Position numbers and translations under genes: made by a program
The notes under the pieces: generated by a model
Seen by the model: the letters and a program-made list of their open reading frames with translations, nothing else
The model's database searches: none
Told to the model about the DNA's origin: nothing
Assembly: GCA_029255685.2 (NCBI GenBank)
Contig: CM055312.2
Coordinates: forward strand, 50,812,202 to 50,876,201
DNA from: Silene conica
Lineage: Eukaryota; Streptophyta; Magnoliopsida; Caryophyllales; Caryophyllaceae
Direction: 5' to 3'
DNA: 64,000 nt
Part shown: one piece after another, positions 11,028 through 22,403 of the stretch
Numbering within the stretch: position 1 is the stretch's first letter
Layout of the letters: each line of letters begins with the position of its first letter

Positions 11028-12184
11028 TGTTGGAGTAAGTGTCCTCCACAATAGTGTGATCACGTCAATAATATAATTAATTGACAAATCTCTATAAAAG
11101 AATATTCATGGGATGATTCTTTATCATAAGTCAACTGGTCAACATTAATCGGTAATGATTGGCTTGCTAGAGTTTGACATTACTGTCGTAATGACGGTGG
11201 TGACCAGTTGATCCCTTTAGGTCACACCTATAGGACAACTCTCTTAATGATAAATGAAATAACTGTATATTGATACGAGTTAGTTCATTTCTAGTTTATA
11301 AATAATATAAGGAGAAAATTTATAATAAGATTATAAATAAAATTGTTTTAGTGATCGAAATGTCATCACTATTATTTATATGTTTATGAAACGTAAAATT
11401 ACTTGAATGAATTATTTAAAACTACAATTGTTGTGGTGACAAAGTATGATTAAATTAGATATAAGTAATTATTTGAATTACTTTTGTATTTACGATTAAA
11501 GAGTTTAAAAGTTAAAACTACAATTACGTAAACTAATATGATCCTAGCTAATGTTGTGTATGGGTCCATTTCGTGCCATGGACCGTGTGATATAACACAC
11601 ACACACACATACAACATTACATATTACATAATGTTAGGAACATATGGAGGACATCTAATTTAATGCTCATGCCTAAGTGGGAGACATTGTAGGATATTAA
11701 GGTACCATTCATTGGGCACTCTTAACACACCACCCGGCCACCCCTTTGAGTAGAACAAAAGAGAGTTTTGTTCCCTCATTCAATTCATTCATGTTGTTGC
11801 TAGGGTTTTGCATTAGAGAGAAAAAGAAAGAAAACTCTCCCTAATTCAAGTATCAAAATTGTGCACCCTCATTAAGTAAACTAGAGATTTTGTATTGTGT
11901 TCTAGCAAACTAAAATACAAATTACATTAGTGAGTAGTGTGTCTTGGTGTTCATATATTGGAGGTCATCTCTTTGAAAGCTCAAGGAGGATCATTCCATA
12001 TTGAAAAGCTCAAGAACAAGTGAAGAAGGTGTCTTCACTTGTGCACTAATTAGCCGTGACATAAAATGTAAGGGAGATTGTTCATTCCTTTGAATGTCGT
12101 TTAATTATTGTTAAGCATGCATAAGTTCATCTTATTATAAGATAATATCATTAGTATGACTAAAGTAGGTATATATATCTAACA
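11028..12184 (+). repeat. 5' LTR of copia A
   Basis: TGTTGGAGTAAG ... TATATATCTAACA, 1157 bp. It contains the inverted repeat TCAACTGGTC (11131-11140) / GACCAGTTGA (11202-11211) seen in all copia LTRs here, and an (AC)n microsatellite near 11595. Confidence 0.95.
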
Positions 12185-12186
12185 AT

Positions 12187-12198
12187 TGGTATCAGAGC
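12187..12198 (+). promoter_or_regulatory. Primer binding site of copia A
   Basis: Exact TGGTATCAGAGC, 2 nt after the LTR, complementary to the 3' end of plant initiator tRNA-Met. Confidence 0.95.
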
Positions 12199-13961
12199 AA
12201 AGGTTGTTGCATGCTTAATCGTTTTTTAGTTTTTCCGAGTTTTTGAGACTTAAATAAAACTATTAATTTCGAGATTCATATGATAAATCACTCGACTTTT
12301 GGCATGTTAATAAATCTGGTCCTAAAATGTTTTTAGGTTATTTAGATAATTTATGAGATTTAAATATTGTTCATTGTATAAATTTTAATCATTTGTATGT
12401 ATTTTATGAGAAAATCGATTAAAATGGTTAAAATAGATAGAAAACGTTTCTAGCCTTGTATTTTCTACACGACCTCACATGCTTATTTTACTTAATGTAT
12501 GTAAAATTTGGTACAATATGATGTTGTATAGCATGTTTTACGATTTTATTTGACAAAACCGTATTAAGAGGTAATTTTGGTTATATATATATATGATATT
12601 TCGAATTGATTTTCGAAAACCTTGACCAAAATTTTTGACATTATAAATATTAAAGTAATATTTCAGAATGTTTGTGAAAATAAAATCCAAATTTCGAAAA
12701 TTTTGTAATTTATTTGTATTTAATTCGTAAAGAGTTATGTAATTTAAGGCATTTTGAACAATATAAAAATAATTAAAAGGTTAACTATAATCAAAATTAT
12801 TTATGACTAATTTTGAATCCTAAAATGTGTTAGGATATTATTTAGAACATAAGTTTGTTTATGTTTTAATTTATGCATTTTAAAGGGTTAAAGTTGCAAA
12901 ATCTCATAAAACCGGGTTAATATTGACCTAATAAGTTATTAGGGCGATTTGGCATTAAAAATGAACATATTCATAACATGTATATTTCTGCGTTTTTCGT
13001 ATGAATGTCATATTTTATTGCATTAATTTTGGATTATGTAATTATTCTAGTATGGCCTTAGTTTAATCGGTAATTCCCGTAATGAAAGGGGTTATTGATT
13101 CGGTTGTAATTTTGTGATCTCGAATCACCCATTTGTAATTTATTTCTATTTTATATTGTATAAGGTAGATAGAATTAAGAATGTAATATTTGTAATTCGG
13201 AGTTCCCAAGGCGTTGCATTCCCGGAGGAGTCCAAGACGGTGTTCCTCAAGTGATTGCCGAGAAGCCCTAGGGACCAAAGGAGTTGGTTTCCGAATTGTA
13301 TTTTATTTATTTTCCTTTAGGAAAGGTCATACTAGGAATTTTATTATTCGTTTTATTTTGTTCTAATATGTTGCATGCATAGCCAAATCGTCATTAACAT
13401 GTCATGCATATCGAGTATCGAGTCTTCAACGTATCATTTTATTATCGATAATTCACCTAATTAGTTTACTTAAAAGGAGATAGATAATATTTGATAAGAT
13501 CTCTTACGTATAAAATATTGAGACTTAGCCTTACCAAAGAGTATGGACCCATGAACCCCTTCTTCACAAAATGTAGGCTCGGCTAAACCGGGGTACTAAA
13601 ATTGTCACGTTGGGTAAGTGGGGTAATAAAAGATTACACCTTGAAATTTGGTCGATCTCAACGAAAGTATTCGTAACCGTAGTTGCAATAAGTTCGGGCT
13701 AAAGACGATTTTTAGAAAATTGTCGACCGGGAGTACTAAGGTAGAACCGATTAAAAGGTTAATCCACCAAATTATACCTATATGGGTTGAATCGGCTACA
13801 CCGTGCCCGGATTAGTATGGGTTTGGGTCTCGGGATTATTTACTTAATTGTGTAAGAGATCGTTAAGTAAATACTAAGCTTGTTTAAAAATGTTTAACAA
13901 GTATTAAAATGATGAACGTTATTTTTTCCTTCATTTCCGTTTTTGTAGTTATTTAATCGCA
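12199..13961 (+). other. Untranslated leader of copia A
   Basis: About 1.76 kb without a supported gene. The last ~700 nt (about 13260-13960) are clearly related to the F leader (about 27490-28200), sharing AAGGAGTTGGTTTCCGAATT, GCATGCATAGCCAAATCGTC, GGCTCGGCTAAACCGGGG and TTGGGTCTCGGGAT. The rest is AT-rich. Confidence 0.75.
13838..13872 (+). promoter_or_regulatory. Leader hairpin of copia A
   Basis: ATTTACTTAA (13838-13847) pairs perfectly with TTAAGTAAAT (13863-13872) around a 15-nt loop containing GTAAGAGAT, 90 nt before the gag ATG and just after GGGTCTCGGGATT. It is positionally equivalent to the hairpins in D1, D2 and F, with different but still paired stem bases. Confidence 0.6.
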
Positions 13962-14390
13962 ATGGATTCATTCAACCCTATCACTATTGATTCTTGTCAC
14001 AATGTTTTCGACGATGTTTGCAACCAAAACAACATTGATACTACTAGAGAAGTTCATTTCGGAACGGGTCCGGATGGCAATGTTAACTTTATTACTTCTC
14101 TTCCACCTCCCAAAGGTCCACTTCTTGACACGGCTTATATAGATGAGCTAAATGAAGAATTGGATGCCTTATACTTGAAAGAAAGGGCTTATGATGAAGC
14201 TAGTGGGAGCTCTAGCAAGAAAAGTCTTGCAAAGATAAAGAAGAAGAAAAGAAAGTTACAAAAGGGGCGATGCCACTATTGTAGTGTCATGGGCCATTGG
14301 AAGAGGAATTGCTCTAAGTACTTACGTCATATCCAAGAGGGTCTTGTGATTCCGTTAGGTAATTCCAAATCAAAAAATTTTTGTTATTGA
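13962..14390 (+). pseudogene. Short gag-like reading frame of copia A (zinc knuckle only)
   Basis: 142 codons from ATG at 13962. There is no recognisable UBN2 capsid-like domain: the first ~95 residues are acidic and unlike the gag of F or D. Residues ~100-117 hold a basic run and a CCHC knuckle CHYCSVMGHWKRNC, followed by KYLRHIQEG as in related gags. The frame ends at TGA 14388-14390, while the protease frame (...NFTSNTTWVLDTG) is open one frame over. A 1-nt indel in the A/T run near 14370-14380 therefore separates gag from pol. Either the 5' half of gag was deleted and replaced, or this family has a reduced gag. Copia gags in D and F are about 300 residues. Confidence 0.75.
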
Positions 14391-14392
14391 CA

Positions 14393-15686
14393 TTAATTTT
14401 ACATCCAACACAACATGGGTATTGGATACTGGTTGTGGTTCTCACCTTTGTAATCGTTTGCAGGGTTTAAGAGAAGTGGAGAAAGTAGACAAGGGTGATA
14501 TGGATCTCCGACTAGGAAATGGAGCTCGGGTAGCGTCCACTTCAAAAGGGACTTGCACTCTTGCCTTGTCAAGTGGATACGAGTTACATTTAATGAATTG
14601 TTATTTTGTACCGTCTCTTTCCAAAAACATTATTTCTGTTGCAATGTTAGACATTGAGGGATATAATTTTTCCATTAAGAACAATTGTTGTGTAATTTCT
14701 AAAAATGACATGGTTGTTGGCCATGCTAATTCAATTAATGGAATCTATGTTTTGGAAACCTCGGACTCGTCTAAAAATGTCTATAACATTAATAAAAAAA
14801 GGGTAAAGACAAATGACCCAAATGAATCGTATGTTTGGCATTGTCGACTTGGTCACATAAATGAAAATCGCATTAAAAGATTGGTAAAGACCAATATAAT
14901 TAAACCATTCGAATATGAATCTTATGGTACATGCGAGGCTTGTCTTCTAGGAAAGATGACTCGTAATCCTTTTAGTGGTAAAGGGACACGAGCTAGTGAG
15001 TTATTAGGGCTCATACATACGGATGTATGTGGACCACTAACAATCACCGCTAGAGGCAATTATGACTATTTCATTACCTTCACCGATGATTTAAGTAGGT
15101 ATGGGTATATCTACTTAATGAAGTATAAGAGTGAAGCCTTCAAGAAATTTAAAGAATTTCAAAATGAAGTAGAAAACCAACTCGACAGAAAGATTAAGAC
15201 ACTACGATCCGATCGTGGTGGTGAATATCTTAGTAACGAATTTGATTCACATCTAAAAGAATGTGGCATTGTGTCACAACTTTCACCTCTTGGAACGCCA
15301 CAACTTAATGGTGTGGTAGAAAGGAGAAATCGAACCTTATTGGATATGGTCCGATAAATGGTGAGCCAAACTGACTTACCTGATTCATTTTGGGGATTTG
15401 CGATCCTCACTGCCATCAAATCGTTGAACAATAGTCCAACGAAAGCGACCGATAAGACTCCATATGAGATGTGGAAGGGAAAGGTTCCTAACTTATCCTA
15501 TATGAAAATATGGGGACGTGAGGCATATGTCAAGGTAAAGACCGATGACAAACTTGCTCCACAATCCGAAAAATGCATTTTTGTTGGTTATCCAACCACC
15601 TCACGTAGCTACCACTTTTACAAACCTCATGAAAACAAAGTGTTTGTGTCTTCTGATGCTGTCTTCTTAAAAAAGGAGTTTATTTA
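14393..15686 (+). pseudogene. Copia A protease and integrase, interrupted
   Basis: Protease active site TWVLDTGCGSHLCN near 14410-14450. Integrase zinc domain HCRLGHINENRIKRL ... CEACLLGKMTR, then the core with HTDVCGPL (first Asp), FTDDLSRYGYIYLMKYKSEAF, LRSDRGGEYLS (second Asp) and TPQLNGVVERRNRTLLDMVR (Glu). A TAA at 15355-15357 interrupts the frame just after DMVR. Reading continues from 15358 in the same frame (LPDSFWGFAILTAIKSLNNSPTK ... KIWGREAYV) until gypsy B enters at 15687 in codon phase 2. The frame resumes exactly at 22404. There is no ATG at the protease start, consistent with a gag-pol polyprotein. Confidence 0.88.
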
Positions 15687-16383
15687 TGTAACACCTCCAT
15701 TTATTTAAGGGCCTGTACTAGGACTCCCTAGATAAATAAGGATGTTACCATCTCGGTTTCCCGAGGCAGTAGATACAAAGGAAGATAAACAGTACTTTAA
15801 ATTGATAAGTTATCTCAAAGAACAAGTTTATACAACTGAACTAAAACAAACTGTCTTGATAAAACAAAAGTACAACTCATAAGAACACTACTATGGTGAT
15901 CTAGACTCTAGGCAGGTCCGGATCCAAGCTTCTCTCTTCCCCTAGCTCCCATAGTCTCAACACCTGTCAATCCGACTCTAAGGTCAAATCGAAGTGCTCT
16001 AGGTCGGCTGTTATACGGTGGTCAGAGTGTCTCCTCCTCCTCTGCTATGGTGGCTGCGTGATTTTGGTAGTGGTGATGTGTTTGAGTTAGGGTAAGTATA
16101 AGCAAACGTTGCTTATATGTGACGGCAGGGCTGTTTCCAGCCTTCTAGGGTTACACGGTAAGGTGGGCTGTTTTGTGTTTGCACACAAAACGAGGCCCAT
16201 CGTCAAGGTTGGCAAGAGATCCCAAGATCGATCCCCACCTAAGACATAACTAATATTAAACCATACATATCCCTACTCGTCAAACACAAACCATTGAACG
16301 TAAAAGCGTTGTTTAACCATCGACATAACATTTATAATAAAATATAATCTCGCAACAATTAACTAAAGTTTCGGGGTATTACG
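15687..16383 (-). repeat. 3' LTR of gypsy B
   Basis: Plus-strand start TGTAACACC. The inner end reads ...GGTATTACG, where the other LTR has ...TTACA, so the terminal TG of the sense strand has become CG. A TATA-like ATATAAG on the minus strand lies at about 16111-16117. Confidence 0.95.
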
Positions 16384-16396
16384 GTCTTCCCCCCTT
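16384..16396 (-). promoter_or_regulatory. Polypurine tract of gypsy B
   Basis: Minus strand AAGGGGGGAAGAC immediately upstream of the 3' LTR. Same type as the gypsy E PPT. Confidence 0.85.
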
Positions 16397-16547
16397 AAAA
16401 CGAACTTCGTCCCGAAGTTCGTCCTCACTTAGGTGACAAACCATCAACCCAAACGAACTTGGAACACAACATCACAAAAACTTTACTAAATCACAAAATG
16501 TCACACTCCAACCCCCTTAAAGAAAAGTTACGTCCGCGTAACTTACC

Positions 16548-19500
16548 TCAGTCGAATAGATGCGGATAACGCTCTCTCATTGACGCCTCAGGTTCCCATG
16601 TAGCCTCTTCCTGATTATGATTTGTCCACAGGACTTTCACCAAGGACGTCTCCCCATTGCGAGTTTTTCGTACCTTCCTGTCCAGGATCTCTTTCGGAGT
16701 CTCAACGTATGCCAACTGTTCATCTACCTCAATCACCTCGTGCTGAAGCACATGTGATGGGTCACTCACATATTTCCTCAACTGAGACACATGGAACATA
16801 TTATGGACCTTGGATAGAGCTGGAGGTAAAGCTAATCGGTATGCCACCTCTCCAACTCTGTCCAAAATCTCAAACGGTCCAATAAATTTCTGACTCAGTT
16901 TGCCACGCTTGCCGAATCTCATTACACCCCTCATCGGAGATACTTTAAGTAGAACTTTCTCTCCGACCTCGAACGAAATATCGCTCCTCTTTAGATCGGC
17001 ATAGCTCTTCTGTCGATCCTGGGCGGCCCTCATTTTCTGTCGAATAACCTGAACCTACTCCACCATCTCCTGGATCATATCCGGCCCTAAAGTCACAACA
17101 TCAGCTCGATCATCCCAACACACAGGGCTACGACACTTCCTCCCGTACAAAGCCTCAAAAGGAGCCATCCCTATACTGGCATGATAGCTGTTGTTATACG
17201 AAAACTCTATTAACCCCAGTCGGTCCTCCCAAGATCCTCCGAACTCAAGTACGCATGCTCTCAACATATCCTCAAGAGTCTAAATCGTCCTCTCAGTCTG
17301 ACCGTCAGTAGCCGGATGAAAAGCTGTACTCATCTTCAACTGGGTACCCAAAGCAGCCTGTAACTCCTGCCAAAATCTGGATATAAACCTCGAGTCTCGA
17401 TCTGAAACAATGTCCTTGGGTACGCCATGCAGTTTGACCACATTCTGAACATATGACTTAGCCAACTCGGTTTTACTCCAGGTATCTTTCATTGGAATAA
17501 AGTGAGCTGACTTAGTCAAACGATCCACAATCACCCAAATCATGTTGTTGCCCCTCTGAGTCCGAGGCAACCCCACGATAAAGTCCATCGAAATATTCTC
17601 CCACTTCCACTCTGGCACATCTAATGGTTGAACCTTCCCTTGAGGTCTCTTATGCTCCCCTTTCACTCGTTGACACGTCAAACACCTCGAGACAAACTCC
17701 GCGACCTCCTTCTTCATATTCGGCCACCAAAACGTCTTCTTAAGGTCCTTATACAGTTTATCACCCCCTGGGTGTACAGAATCAGGAGTAGCATGAGCTT
17801 CAGTCAGGATCTTCTTCTTTAGCTCCTCAACATTCGGTACGCACCATCGCCCACTGAATCTCAAGCTACCGTCGGTATGAATACTGAACTTGGATGCATT
17901 TTCACCAACCCCACTTTCCACCATTAAACACCACTTCTGGATTCTCTCATCGTTCTTCTGCAACTCCCGAATCTCCCCATACAGCTCAGGCTCAACTGTT
18001 AAATCACCAAGGGAATCCCCTTTCCGGATCATAAAAATTCCCATCTCCCTTAATTCGCCATGCAACCTCACCCTCGATCTGGCACAACTCAAAGTATGCA
18101 CTGACTTCCTACTTAGGGCATCAGCTACCACATTCGCCTTGCCCTCGTGGTAGACAATCTGCATATCATAGTCTCCGATTAACTCTATCCACCTCCTCTG
18201 CCTCATGTTCAACTCCTTCTGGGTGTAAATATACTTCAGGCTCTTATGATCAGAAAACACTTTAAAAGTAGCTCCATAAAGATAATGACGCCACAATTTA
18301 AGTGCAGACACGACTGCGCCCAATTCCAAATCATGAGTCGGATAATTCTCTTCGTAGGTCTTCAACTGGCGAGATGCATATGCTATCACTCTCCCATTCT
18401 GCATTAGCACACAGCCCAACCCATGCTTCGAAGCGTCGGTATAAACTTCAAAATTATCACTTCCAACTGGCAAGGCCAGGATAGGAGCTGTTGTCAGGTG
18501 TTCCTTAAGAGTCAGGAATGCCTTCTCACAACTCTCATCCCAGACAAAACGGTTCTCCTTCCTCATTAACGACGTCAACGGCTTTGCTATCTTCGAAAAA
18601 TCTTTGACGAATCTCCGATAATACCCCGCCAATCCCAGGAAACTTCGAATCTCACTCACATTCTTTGGACTTTGCAAATTAGTCACAGCCTCAATCTTAC
18701 TAGGGTCAACAGACACTCCCTCCTTTGAAATTACATGCCCCAGAAACGCCACTTTCTCCAACCAGAACTCACACTTACTCAACTTAGCATTGAGTTTATG
18801 TTCCTCTAGAGTCTGAAGTACCCTCCTCAAATGGTCTTCGTGCTCTTCTGCATTCTTGGAATATACAAGGATATCATCGATAAATATCAGCACAAACTTG
18901 TCCAGATACGGGCTGAAAACTCGATTCATCAAGTCCATGAACACAGCTGGAGCATTAGTCAATCCAAACGGCATAACCACAAATTCGTAGTGGCCATACC
19001 TCGTTCGGAAAGCGGTCTTTGGAATATATTCATCCTTTATTCGCAACTGATGATACCCGGATCTCAAATCAATCTTGGAGAAAACCCCAGCTCCACTTAA
19101 CTGATCAAACAAGTCGTCAATTCTCGGCAAAGGATAACGGTTCTTGATGGTCACATTGTTCAGCTCCCGGTAGTCAACACAAAGTCTCAAACTCCCATCC
19201 TTCTTTTTCACAAATAAAACAGGCGCTCCCCAGGGCGACACACTGGGTCGAATGAACCCTTTTTCAGCTAGTTCATCCAATTGCTTCTTCAACTCCTCCA
19301 TCTCTTTCGGTCCCATACGGTACGGTGATTTAGATATCGGCCATGCTCCTGGTTTTAGGTCAATGGAAAATTCCACTTCCCTCCTCGGCGGTAACCCTGG
19401 AACGTCGTCTCGGAATACTCCCTCAAACTCCCGTACCACAGGAATCTCACTAGTCTTGGGGGTTTCAGCCTCACAATCCCACATTTGACATAAGATCAGA

Positions 19501-21146
19501 CTCTCCCCCTTCCTTAAGCCAGACTTAAGAGTATTAACGGAAATGAACTTGATTTTTGGTTTGACTCGATATCCCTTGTAGGACACCCTCACTCCTTTAG
19601 GTCCCCTCAAAGAAATCTTCTTTTGATGACAGTCGATGAAAGCTCTATACTTCCCCAGCCAGTCCATCCCTAGGATCACCTCAAAACCCCCCAAAGGAAA
19701 TTCTATGAGGTCACCAAAGAAAGTTGCTTCCCCGATTTTGATGGGTACACTACCGTATGCTCTATTACAAACTATCGACTCGCCTGAAGGTATGGTCACT
19801 GAATCCGCGACCCAGTCGAATCTCTCAAGTCCCAAAGCCTTAACATGATCTCTAGACACAAACGAATGGGTGGCACCGGAATCGAAAAGTACGAAGGTAG
19901 GTTTAGAGTTTACAAGAAAAGTACCGGTTACCACATGAGCATCCTCCTGAGCTGCCTGCTTTCCCATGGCAAAGAGCTTGCCACTGGACTTGACTCCACT
20001 CTGGCTGGCAGAAGATGTCCCAGCCTGCTGATTTCCTTCCGTTCCCGTCTTGTGATTGTTCCCACTTCCATTGTACTGGTTCTGGTATGAACGGTTCTGA
20101 TTGCTGTTGTAGTTCCTTTGATAGTTGTTGCTGCCTCCAGACTTCGCACCCCCACCATAGTTTGTCATGGGTGTGCGATAGCCACTGCTGCCATATGACT
20201 GAGTGCGAGATCCTTGATATCCAGATGTAGGCGTGCGATAACCCCCAGACTGATTCCCTCCAGAAGAGCGACATACTGCCTGCTTGTGCCCAATCTTTCC
20301 GCAGCCGAAACAGACCATTCCCACCGAACCACTGCCAGAACCTCCACTCCTGAAGTTGCCCCCACTCTGGTTTCTCCCACCACCAGAGACACTACTCCCG
20401 AAGTACCCACTGAACTTGTTAGTGCTTTGCTTTTTCGATCCTGAACCCTCAGTTACTGATTCAGCCTTCCTCTTTTCAGACTTGGACTTCTTGTCCTCCT
20501 TGATCATCTCTGAAAGCCTCTCCGCCGCCCCAGCCCTTAGGTAGATGTCACGGACTGTGGTGGGCGGAGCTGCAATCAGTCACTTTTTTATGGCGATTGA
20601 TAACCCCCTCTCAAATTTCATTGCCAGCATGGCATCGTCAAACCCCATGTCTCCCACATAACTCACCAACTGGATGAACTTTCTGTAGTAAACCTCCACG
20701 GTCATGTCCTCCGACATCTTGAATGTATCAAACTCCTCCCTCAGCTTGCTTTTCTGAAATTCTGGTAGAAATACCTCATATAAGATCCTCTTGAATGCGA
20801 TCCAGGCAACTAACTCGGTCCCATCCTCTCTAGCTGCCTCTCTAATCTCTCCCTTGTTCCCGGTCCACCAGTCTCCAGCCATACCCCTCAGCTAGTGGGC
20901 AGCCTGGTCAACCCTCAATTCTTTAGGGCAATCCACCAACTCAAATAGATTGCTGAATTCCCGGCACCAAGCTCCCAGTAAGTGAGGTTCCCCCTCCCCA
21001 GTGAATTGGGTAGGGTGATGCCTCGCGATAATCGTGCTCATTTTCGCGGAGTCCATACGTTTGGCCTTTAGGGCCTCATTCTCAGCTATCAAACGATCCA
21101 ATTCTTCTTGTGTGATATTAGCGAGATTGTCTCTTCGCGGAGGCAT
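16548..21146 (-). pseudogene. Gypsy B gag-pol polyprotein with chromodomain, four in-frame stops
   Basis: Start chosen at MPPRRDN (21144-21146), the usual chromovirus gag start; the open frame begins slightly upstream. Gag region: QFTGEGEP ... GMAGDWWTG ... FLPEFQKSKLREEF. CCHC knuckle [14 protein letters not shown] is followed by a Gly/Ser/Asn/Tyr-rich linker. Protease [14 protein letters not shown] with [36 protein letters not shown]. RNase [14 protein letters not shown]. Integrase H2C2 and DDE core ([13 protein letters not shown]). GPY/F module, then chromodomain (KVLWTNHNQEEATWE) ending RYPHLFD. Stops at 20889-20891 (TAG), 20577-20579 (TGA), 17280-17282 (TAG) and 17052-17054 (TAG) interrupt a single reading frame. 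Each is explained by C-to-T on the coding strand. Not functional as is. Confidence 0.93.
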
Positions 21147-21686
21147 ACTATAATAAAACAGAAAAAGAAATGAATCCCGACTCATGTGGGCACCCATTTG
21201 GATTGGGGCTATGTTCCTTAAGCATTAAAGTCTATAAACACTTATCATATAAACTAGTTCTCTTCTATAACATGGCTCAGGGATCACATAACCGCATATC
21301 ACTAGACATAATGAGAGAAGAATCACTAACATGTTTCAAATCACTTCACATATCATATTAATATACACCTCTTTATTCAAACAATTAGAGATTCTTTCAT
21401 GCTCATGCCCCTTCCGGCTTTTCCAAACAGTCACTTATACTCCGAATTCTCATAAACACTTATCAGAGTACACCATTACTTTCATCTTTTCTTAACCTAC
21501 CCCTTTTCTCTCATATATTCTCTCTGGGTTCCCGGGTAAAACTGATAGGGCCAATGGTTCGGTGTGAGGGGGCCCCAGACTCATACTTTTCCTTTAGTGT
21601 GCTCCTAACTGTCCTATCCCGGGGTTCATTTTATTTAGACTCTCCGACGTTCATTGGGTTCATTAGGTTAGGCCTGAGGATCGTTC
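21147..21686 (-). other. Leader of gypsy B
   Basis: About 540 bp between PBS and gag. No gene or conserved structure recognised. Confidence 0.7.
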
Positions 21687-21698
21687 GCTCTGATACCA
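21687..21698 (-). promoter_or_regulatory. Primer binding site of gypsy B
   Basis: Minus strand TGGTATCAGAGC, three bases from the 5' LTR; initiator tRNA-Met primer. Confidence 0.95.
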
Positions 21699-21701
21699 TT
21701 T

Positions 21702-22398
21702 TGTAACACCCCCATTTATTTAAGGGCCTGTACTAGGACTCCCTAGATAAATAAGGATGTTACCATCTCGGTTTCCCGAGGCAGTAGATACAAAGGAAGA
21801 TAAACAGTACTTTAAATTGATAAGTTATCTCAAAGAACAAGTTTATACAACTGAACTAAAACAAACTGTCTTGATAAAACAAAAGTACAACTCATAAGAA
21901 CACTACTATGGTGATCTAGACTCTAGGCAGGTCCGGATCCAAGCTTATCTCTTCCCCTAGCTCCCATAGTCTCAACACCTGTCAATCCGACTCTAAGGTC
22001 AAATCGAAGTGCTCTAGGTCGGCTGTTATACGGTGGTCAGAGTGTCTCCTCCTCCTCTGCTATGGTGGCTGCGTGATTTTGGTAGTGGTGATGTGTTTGA
22101 GTTAGGGTAAGTATAAGCAAACGTTGCTTATATGTGACGGCAGGGCTGTTTCCAGCCTTCTAGGGTTACACGGTAAGGTGGGCTGTTTTGTGTTTGAACA
22201 CAAAACGAGGCCCATCGTCAAGGTAGGCAAGAGATCCCAAGATCGATCCCCACCTAAGACATAACTAATATTAAACCATACATATCCCTACTCGTCAAAC
22301 ACAAACCATTGAACGTAAAAGCGTTGTTTAACCATCGACATAACATTTATAATAAAATATAATCTCGCAACAATTAACTAAAGTTTCGGGGTATTACA
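21702..22398 (-). repeat. 5' LTR of gypsy B
   Basis: 697 bp, TGTAACACCCC ... GGGGTATTACA on the plus strand. Nearly identical to 15687-16383. Confidence 0.95.
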
Positions 22399-22403
22399 AT
22401 TTA

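Larger units (their letters stand above)
15687..22398 (-). mobile_element. Gypsy B: complete chromovirus (Tekay/Del-like) with broken frame
   Basis: 6712-bp minus-strand Ty3/gypsy element with two 697-bp LTRs, PBS, gag-pol with chromodomain and PPT. It is flanked by a perfect TSD ATTTA (15682-15686 and 22399-22403) inside copia A pol. The LTRs differ at about 5 positions by eye. Four premature stops break an otherwise continuous polyprotein, so it is a young but non-autonomous copy. Confidence 0.96.

Noticed and set aside
15687-16383. Solo LTR of gypsy B
   Set aside because: A matching LTR at 21702-22398, internal gag-pol and a shared ATTTA duplication show a full-length element.
17628-20544. 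Multiple plus-strand open frames opposite gypsy B pol
   Set aside because: Shadows of the minus-strand polyprotein, which has clear RT, RNase H and integrase motifs.
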